The notes beneath the pieces were generated by a model. The model was not told the DNA's origin, searched no databases, and saw only the letters and a program-made list of their open reading frames with translations. Source: Candidatus Omnitrophota bacterium (GTDB lineage Bacteria > Omnitrophota > Koll11 > Gygaellales > Profunditerraquicolaceae). From it: a DNA stretch of 8,593 nt. The stretch is taken from the NCBI GenBank assembly GCA_028717765.1, contig JAQUNE010000054.1:1-8593 (forward strand). The letters are read 5' to 3'. Made by a program: the position numbers and the translations under genes. Below, piece after piece: positions 4,975-8,593 of the stretch (positions are counted from its first letter, which is position 1; every line of letters begins with the position of its first letter).

Positions 4975-6918
4975 TTACACACAAAACCAGACTTTCAGGC
5001 CATTTTGCGCCTTAATTTCTCGTTCATTTAGGCGGTTACAGAGAAATTCCAGGTCCTTTAGATTTGCATACTCTGGCCCTGGATGAAAAATTGCCCTAAG
5101 GATCTTATCTTCCTGTTTTAAAGTTACCTTCAAATCATAGAATTTTTCTTTGGTCAAAGGAAAATCTTTCCCTTCATAACCGGCAGGTAAAAAGTTTCCA
5201 CGCACATACATATCTAATCCTTTAAGATAATAATCTAAAAGTAGCCTAATATCAGAGATACTTTCCTGGTTAAACTTTAATTTTTCAATAGCAAAGGCTT
5301 GTTCTGAATTTCCCGTGTAGGTAAAAAGCTCTACCTTGCGGCTAAAAGTTTCAAAAGACTCCTGCGGATTCGGCCAGCGATTAAGATAAATATTAGCGAT
5401 TTCTTCTAAATTTGATTTTTCCGTCGGTAAATTCGTTACAATCACTAATTTTATTTTTTCGTTTAGGGATGACTTTAACGCTGCCCCCCGCAAGGAGACC
5501 GGACTTGCTTTACCCGGCAACAATAAATCAATTTGTGCGCAGGCAATGAAAAAATCTTTCTTTAATGCCTCAAGGCGAAACGCCTTAAATTCTCCTAATA
5601 AGTTAATTTTGCGATATTGGATAAATTGCCAGGGCCAAAGCCCAAAAACAAAAAATCTCTTATTTGCCGGGTCAGGATGAATGGTATCAACGCTATTAAG
5701 TTTATTATCGTAAATTGTCAGGTCAGAAAGCTGATTCTGCCCCTGCTCCAAAGCAAAAATAAAATCTGCTAATTCCTTTGTGGGAATATCCGTATCTTGC
5801 GCTTGCAGTAACACATAAGGCCCTTCTTTATTAAGCTCTTCATTAATGTAAATCTTTATATTACAAGTAGTTGTAGAAAAATAGTCCGGCGTATCCTTCT
5901 TCGTCCAAAGACAGTGTAATTGGCCGTCAAAATAAAAAACGCTACCATCGGCCAATGTAGCCTGGATACCCCGGATCTGCCGAAAGACTTTTTGAATAGT
6001 AGAAAAAAGTTCTTTGTTCATTACCTTCATCTGATCCAGCTCATTGGAAAAAGATTTAATTACTTCTGATGAAAATTTCTTTTTCGTCAGTGACCAAAGA
6101 GGATGCTCTGGAACAACATCCTGGTTAAAAGAAAGATTATAAAGTTGAGCGTAGAGCAGTGTCTCTAACATCGCAAGGGTATCCGCTGGCCGAGAGATCA
6201 GGCGATTTTTAATAATCTCGCTCAAATAAAAAGTTCCCCCAAATAAAAAATCAGCAGCTTTGAGAATTACCGCACCGGTAGTTTCTACTTCTATGGGTGA
6301 ACTTTCTGCGCTCTGCGCTGGAGTTACAGGTAAAATCTCGTCGGGGAGAGGTGCTTCTTCAACTTCTGGCAGAAGTGGTTCAGGCGGAGTTTCTGGTTTT
6401 GTTTCTCCCGGCTTTTCTTCCACATCCGGAGGAATATTTATTGGCGCTAATTCTTGCGTCGCTGCTGGCTGTTGAGATACATTTTCCGTTATCTTTTCTT
6501 CTTCCTGGGGCTGCTCCGGCGCAACTTCCGGAGATATTATTTTTTCTTTTGCTGCTTCTTCAGGTGCGGCTTCAGCCGGTTTTTCTACCTTAACTTCAGG
6601 TAACAATACAGGAGGCTCTTGAGGGGGCGCTAAAACAGGCACCTCTGGCGGAGCCTGGATTGATAACACTGCTTGCGCTGCAGATTTAATTACTTCCTTA
6701 ATCGGAGTTTCAGTAAATGGCTTGACCCGTCTTCTACCTACCGGCATACTCAAACCAGAATTTTTAATTAAAGTATTGATGCTGGATTTGGAAATTTGGA
6801 TTTGAAACTTTTCGAATACCAAGGAGGCAATTCCGCGGCAGCTGAGTTTTAGGTTATTCTTCTGGGCATCTAAGATAAAATCCCGGATTTCCGGCTTTAA
6901 TTTGTGAGTAATACCCAT
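4975..6918 (-). CDS. HTH + Pro/Glu-rich linker + IS4-like DDE transposase-related protein, probably domesticated
   Basis: A 647-aa protein with three visible parts. Residues about 5-60 form a homeodomain-like helix-turn-helix of the kind found at transposase N termini, ending in the basic patch 'GRRR' (61-64). Residues about 85-210 are a low-complexity Pro/Glu/Ala linker. Residues about 220-647 resemble an IS4-type DDE core: 'FYFDGQ' (D331) as first acidic site, 'LTIYDNKLN' (D404) as second, and 'VTNLP...YLNRW...QES' (494-521, E520) as a degenerate version of the IS4 Y-x2-RW-x2-E signature with about two extra residues before the Glu. The start is supported by GAGGGG three bases upstream. No terminal inverted repeats or target duplications flank it, and it sits inside the pilus locus behind a consensus promoter, so I infer a domesticated DNA-binding protein, perhaps a regulator. 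The DDE assignment is by pattern and moderate; the function is unknown. Confidence 0.6.
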   Translation of the reverse strand: MGITHKLKPEIRDFILDAQKNNLKLSCRGIASLVFEKFQIQISKSSINTLIKNSGLSMPVGRRRVKPFTETPIKEVIKSAAQAVLSIQAPPEVPVLAPPQEPPVLLPEVKVEKPAEAAPEEAAKEKIISPEVAPEQPQEEEKITENVSQQPAATQELAPINIPPDVEEKPGETKPETPPEPLLPEVEEAPLPDEILPVTPAQSAESSPIEVETTGAVILKAADFLFGGTFYLSEIIKNRLISRPADTLAMLETLLYAQLYNLSFNQDVVPEHPLWSLTKKKFSSEVIKSFSNELDQMKVMNKELFSTIQKVFRQIRGIQATLADGSVFYFDGQLHCLWTKKDTPDYFSTTTCNIKIYINEELNKEGPYVLLQAQDTDIPTKELADFIFALEQGQNQLSDLTIYDNKLNSVDTIHPDPANKRFFVFGLWPWQFIQYRKINLLGEFKAFRLEALKKDFFIACAQIDLLLPGKASPVSLRGAALKSSLNEKIKLVIVTNLPTEKSNLEEIANIYLNRWPNPQESFETFSRKVELFTYTGNSEQAFAIEKLKFNQESISDIRLLLDYYLKGLDMYVRGNFLPAGYEGKDFPLTKEKFYDLKVTLKQEDKILRAIFHPGPEYANLKDLEFLCNRLNEREIKAQNGLKVWFCV

Positions 6919-6927
6919 TTTCCCCTC

Positions 6928-6937
6928 AGATTGGACA
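6928..6937 (-). repeat. Downstream copy of the 10-bp direct repeat AGATTGGACA
   Basis: Identical in sequence and orientation to 6994-7003. It lies between the -10 box and the ribosome binding site (GAGGGG, 6927-6922), inside the predicted leader. A protein bound here would obstruct transcription initiation or early elongation. It is a candidate autoregulatory site for the HTH protein encoded immediately downstream, by inference only. Confidence 0.5.
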
Positions 6938-6953
6938 TTTATTATCTATTAGA

Positions 6954-6982
6954 ATTATATTATCATATTTAATTTTTGTCAA
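6954..6982 (-). promoter_or_regulatory. Exact-consensus sigma70-type promoter for the HTH/transposase-like gene
   Basis: Reading the minus strand, TTGACA (6982-6977) and TATAAT (6959-6954) are separated by exactly 17 bp of AT-rich DNA. Both hexamers match the housekeeping consensus perfectly. The -10 box lies 35 bp upstream of the ATG at 6918, leaving a leader of roughly 28 nt. The spacing and perfect match make this a strong candidate for a constitutive or repressor-controlled promoter that separates this gene from tadA and DUF192. Confidence 0.85.
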
Positions 6983-7003
6983 CAAAAGAGATTAGATTGG
7001 ACA
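6977..7003 (-). repeat. Upstream copy of 10-bp direct repeat and adjoining -35 box
   Basis: The 10-mer AGATTGGACA (plus strand, 6994-7003) lies 11 bp upstream of the -35 hexamer (6982-6977) of the HTH/transposase-like gene. An identical copy lies at 6928-6937, just before that gene's ribosome binding site. The pair brackets the promoter in the same orientation, 66 bp apart, which is an arrangement compatible with an operator. Whether a protein binds it is unknown. Confidence 0.5.
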
Positions 7004-7012
7004 ATAGGAAGG

Positions 7013-7354
7013 TTATTCTAAGCTTAGACTGTCAGTTATCTGCGTCAGGCTAGAATCAATTGTACCGGAAGGCAACTCAACTACGGAAACCGCATGAAAG
7101 TATGGCCGGGTAATACGGAAAGGCCTGAAATATGGAATGGTTTTTATTACCCGATTCTGCTCATCGAGAAAAATCAGATCAATGGTAAATTGCATAAAAA
7201 AAGAATGCACAGAACTGCAGGGTTTAATGATTAATGCTTTGCCCTTTGGCAGTTCTTTTTTACCTAAAAGCCCTTTTAATCTTTTTAGGCCGGTATTTGC
7301 GAAAAAAACCTCTTCGGCAAGTATTGTATTTTTTGTCTGGTTAATCAGGCGCAT
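7013..7354 (-). CDS. DUF192 (UPF0127) family protein next to tadA
   Basis: Small protein of 113 aa covering one DUF192 domain. Recognisable family features are 'RLKGLLGKKELPKGKAL' (about 24-40), 'CSSVHSFFMQFTIDLIFLD' (about 46-64) and the terminal 'VVELPSGTI' block (about 91-99). Many DUF192 proteins are exported, but I see no signal peptide here, so this one is probably cytoplasmic or membrane-peripheral. The biochemical function of the family is not established; genes of this family recur beside tadA/cpaF, which hints at an accessory role in pilus biogenesis. The ATG at 7354 lies 9 bp after the tadA stop, and no convincing Shine-Dalgarno precedes it, so translation is likely coupled to tadA. 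The stop at 7013 is followed by a fresh promoter for the next gene. Family call is firm, role unknown. Confidence 0.88.
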   Translation of the reverse strand: MRLINQTKNTILAEEVFFANTGLKRLKGLLGKKELPKGKALIIKPCSSVHSFFMQFTIDLIFLDEQNRVIKTIPYFRPFRITRPYFHAVSVVELPSGTIDSSLTQITDSLSLE

Positions 7355-7363
7355 GAAATGCAG

Positions 7364-8593
7364 CTACTTTTGTGGGGCCTTAAAAACCTCTTCCGAAAGT
7401 GCTATACCTCTAATCTTTATTTCGTCCATAAATGACGGGATATATCCCGTGGCCTGGTAAGTACCTAGAATCTTACCCTTATCATCCATGCCAGAAGCCT
7501 TAAATGTAAAAATATCTTTCAGGTTAATCCGCGTTTCTTCTCCCAAGCCAGTTATTTCGGTAATCTGGGTAATTTTACGGGTACCGTCACTCAGGCGCGC
7601 AGTATGAATAATTAAATGTATTGCCGAAGCTACCATTTCCCGGATTGCCCTGATCGGCAATTCTACTCCGGACATCAGAATCATCGAGTCCAACCTGGTT
7701 AAAACATCAGCTGGAGAATTAGCATGGATGGTCGTAAGCGAACCGTCGTGGCCGGTGTTCATTGCTTGGAGCATATCCAAACTTTCTTCGCCACGGCACT
7801 CTCCGATTAGCACCCTATCAGGCCGCATTCTTAATGAGTTGCGGAAAAGATCACGGATAGAGATTTCTCCCTTTCCTTCAATGTTGGAAGGCCGAGATTC
7901 TAGGCGCACCCAATGTTCCTGTTTTAATTTTAGTTCCGCAGCGTCCTCGATAGAGATAATGCGCTCATTAGCCGGGATAAATGTGGAGAGTACATTTAAA
8001 ACTGTGGTTTTACCGGAACCAGTTCCTCCGGAAACAATAATATTTTTTCTTACCCTTACCGCCGCTTCCAGAAAATCACACATTGGCTTGGATAAACTGT
8101 TAAGCCTTAAGAGGTCGTCAATAACTAGGCGTTCGCGGCCGAATTTTCTAATCGTCAGCGTAGGACCGGTAAGAGCCAAAGGCGGGATAATCGCGTTAAC
8201 ACGCGAACCGTCAGGCAAACGCGCATCTACCATTGGCACTAATTCATCGATCCGCCTGCCAAGAGGAGCAATAATTCTTTCAATAATCTGGCGCACCTGT
8301 TCATTGGAAAGGAAGCGTTTCGTGGATAATTCTAATTTTCCATTGCGCTCAATATAAATCTGATTTTTATTATTTACTAAAATATCACTGATAGCGGAAT
8401 CACTGATCAAATCTTCCAATGGCCCTAATCCCAGGGCCTCGTCGGCAATTTCTTTAACCAGCCTTTTTCTTACTTCGAATGAAGAAAGGAATACCCCTGT
8501 TTCTTCCGCCAAAGCCGTAGAAATTATCCCTTCGGTTTTTTCCCGGATCTGTTTGGCCTTGGAGGGATCGCCCATGTCGATCTCTAAATGCTT
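7364..8593 (-). CDS. tadA: TadA/CpaF-family secretion ATPase of the Tad pilus (5' partial)
   Basis: Hexameric cytoplasmic ATPase that powers Flp/Tad pilus assembly at the inner membrane. Numbering from the internal Met at 8575, the N-terminal domain (about 1-150) includes the typical 'LGPLEDLI' and 'DARLPDGSRVN' blocks. These are followed by Walker A (GGTGSGKTT, 183-191), the Asp box (IISIEDAAEL, 206-215), Walker B (RVLIGECRGEE, 254-264) and the His box (GHDGSLTTIHAN, 275-286). All catalytic motifs look intact. The frame stays open from 8575 to the window edge (six more codons, KHLEID), and CpaF proteins normally have additional N-terminal sequence, so the true start lies outside and Met-8575 is probably internal. 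The stop is TAG at 7366-7364. A DUF192 gene follows after 9 bp, so the two are probably cotranscribed. Family assignment is very secure; the choice between the names tadA and cpaF is conventional. Confidence 0.95.
   Translation of the reverse strand, partial: KHLEIDMGDPSKAKQIREKTEGIISTALAEETGVFLSSFEVRKRLVKEIADEALGLGPLEDLISDSAISDILVNNKNQIYIERNGKLELSTKRFLSNEQVRQIIERIIAPLGRRIDELVPMVDARLPDGSRVNAIIPPLALTGPTLTIRKFGRERLVIDDLLRLNSLSKPMCDFLEAAVRVRKNIIVSGGTGSGKTTVLNVLSTFIPANERIISIEDAAELKLKQEHWVRLESRPSNIEGKGEISIRDLFRNSLRMRPDRVLIGECRGEESLDMLQAMNTGHDGSLTTIHANSPADVLTRLDSMILMSGVELPIRAIREMVASAIHLIIHTARLSDGTRKITQITEITGLGEETRINLKDIFTFKASGMDDKGKILGTYQATGYIPSFMDEIKIRGIALSEEVFKAPQK

Noticed and set aside
4975..7012. 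Intact insertion sequence around the DDE-like gene
   Set aside because: I see no terminal inverted repeats or target-site duplication; the 10-bp AGATTGGACA copies are direct and both lie upstream of the gene.
7728..8357. Long plus-strand open frame (209 codons)
   Set aside because: It lies wholly inside tadA on the opposite strand, has no ribosome site or recognisable domain, and is explained by the constraint of the tadA sequence.
1..8593. CRISPR arrays, tRNA or rRNA genes
   Set aside because: No regularly spaced repeats or cloverleaf/rRNA-like segments were seen; the intergenic space is small and accounted for.

Overview
The window carries part of a tight adherence (Tad/Flp, type IVc) pilus locus, with every gene on the minus strand, so transcription runs from high to low coordinates. 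The DNA has moderately low GC (low forties by eye), very strong Shine-Dalgarno sites and sigma70-type promoters, which indicates a bacterium. The row of small prepilins with a Gln+1 'QxxxEY' motif and the odd HTH/transposase-like protein make me lean towards an uncultured lineage such as Omnitrophota. That assignment is an inference only; no taxonomic marker gene is present.

Region by region, in transcription order: the secretion ATPase TadA/CpaF (8593-7364, 5' end outside the window) is followed 9 bp later by a DUF192 protein (7354-7013). Next comes a 647-residue protein (6918-4975) with its own exact-consensus promoter. It has an N-terminal HTH, a long Pro/Glu-rich linker and a C-terminal region resembling an IS4-type DDE transposase core; it looks domesticated rather than mobile. 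The 307-base gap from 4974 to 4668 is regulatory: a sigma70 promoter, a cyclic-di-GMP-I (GEMM-I) riboswitch aptamer, an intrinsic terminator sharing bases with the aptamer's 3' end, and then the ribosome binding site of the first pilin gene.

Downstream of the riboswitch is a dense operon: three prepilins (56, 136 and 104 aa), the two inner-membrane platform proteins TadB and TadC, four more prepilins (51, 53, 134 and 181 aa), and a TadE-like pseudopilin that runs off the window's left edge. Three of these small genes (4497-4667, 1681-1836 and 1516-1677) are easily missed because they are under 60 codons. All eight prepilins have a basic leader, a cleavage site, Glu+5 and a hydrophobic helix.

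Together, TadA would power, and TadB/TadC would form the platform for, assembly of a pilus from an expanded set of subunits. The layout suggests that the pilins and platform are gated by cyclic di-GMP through premature termination, while the motor ATPase lies in a separate upstream unit. No prepilin peptidase, secretin or TadZ/CpaE is visible here; they may lie outside the window.
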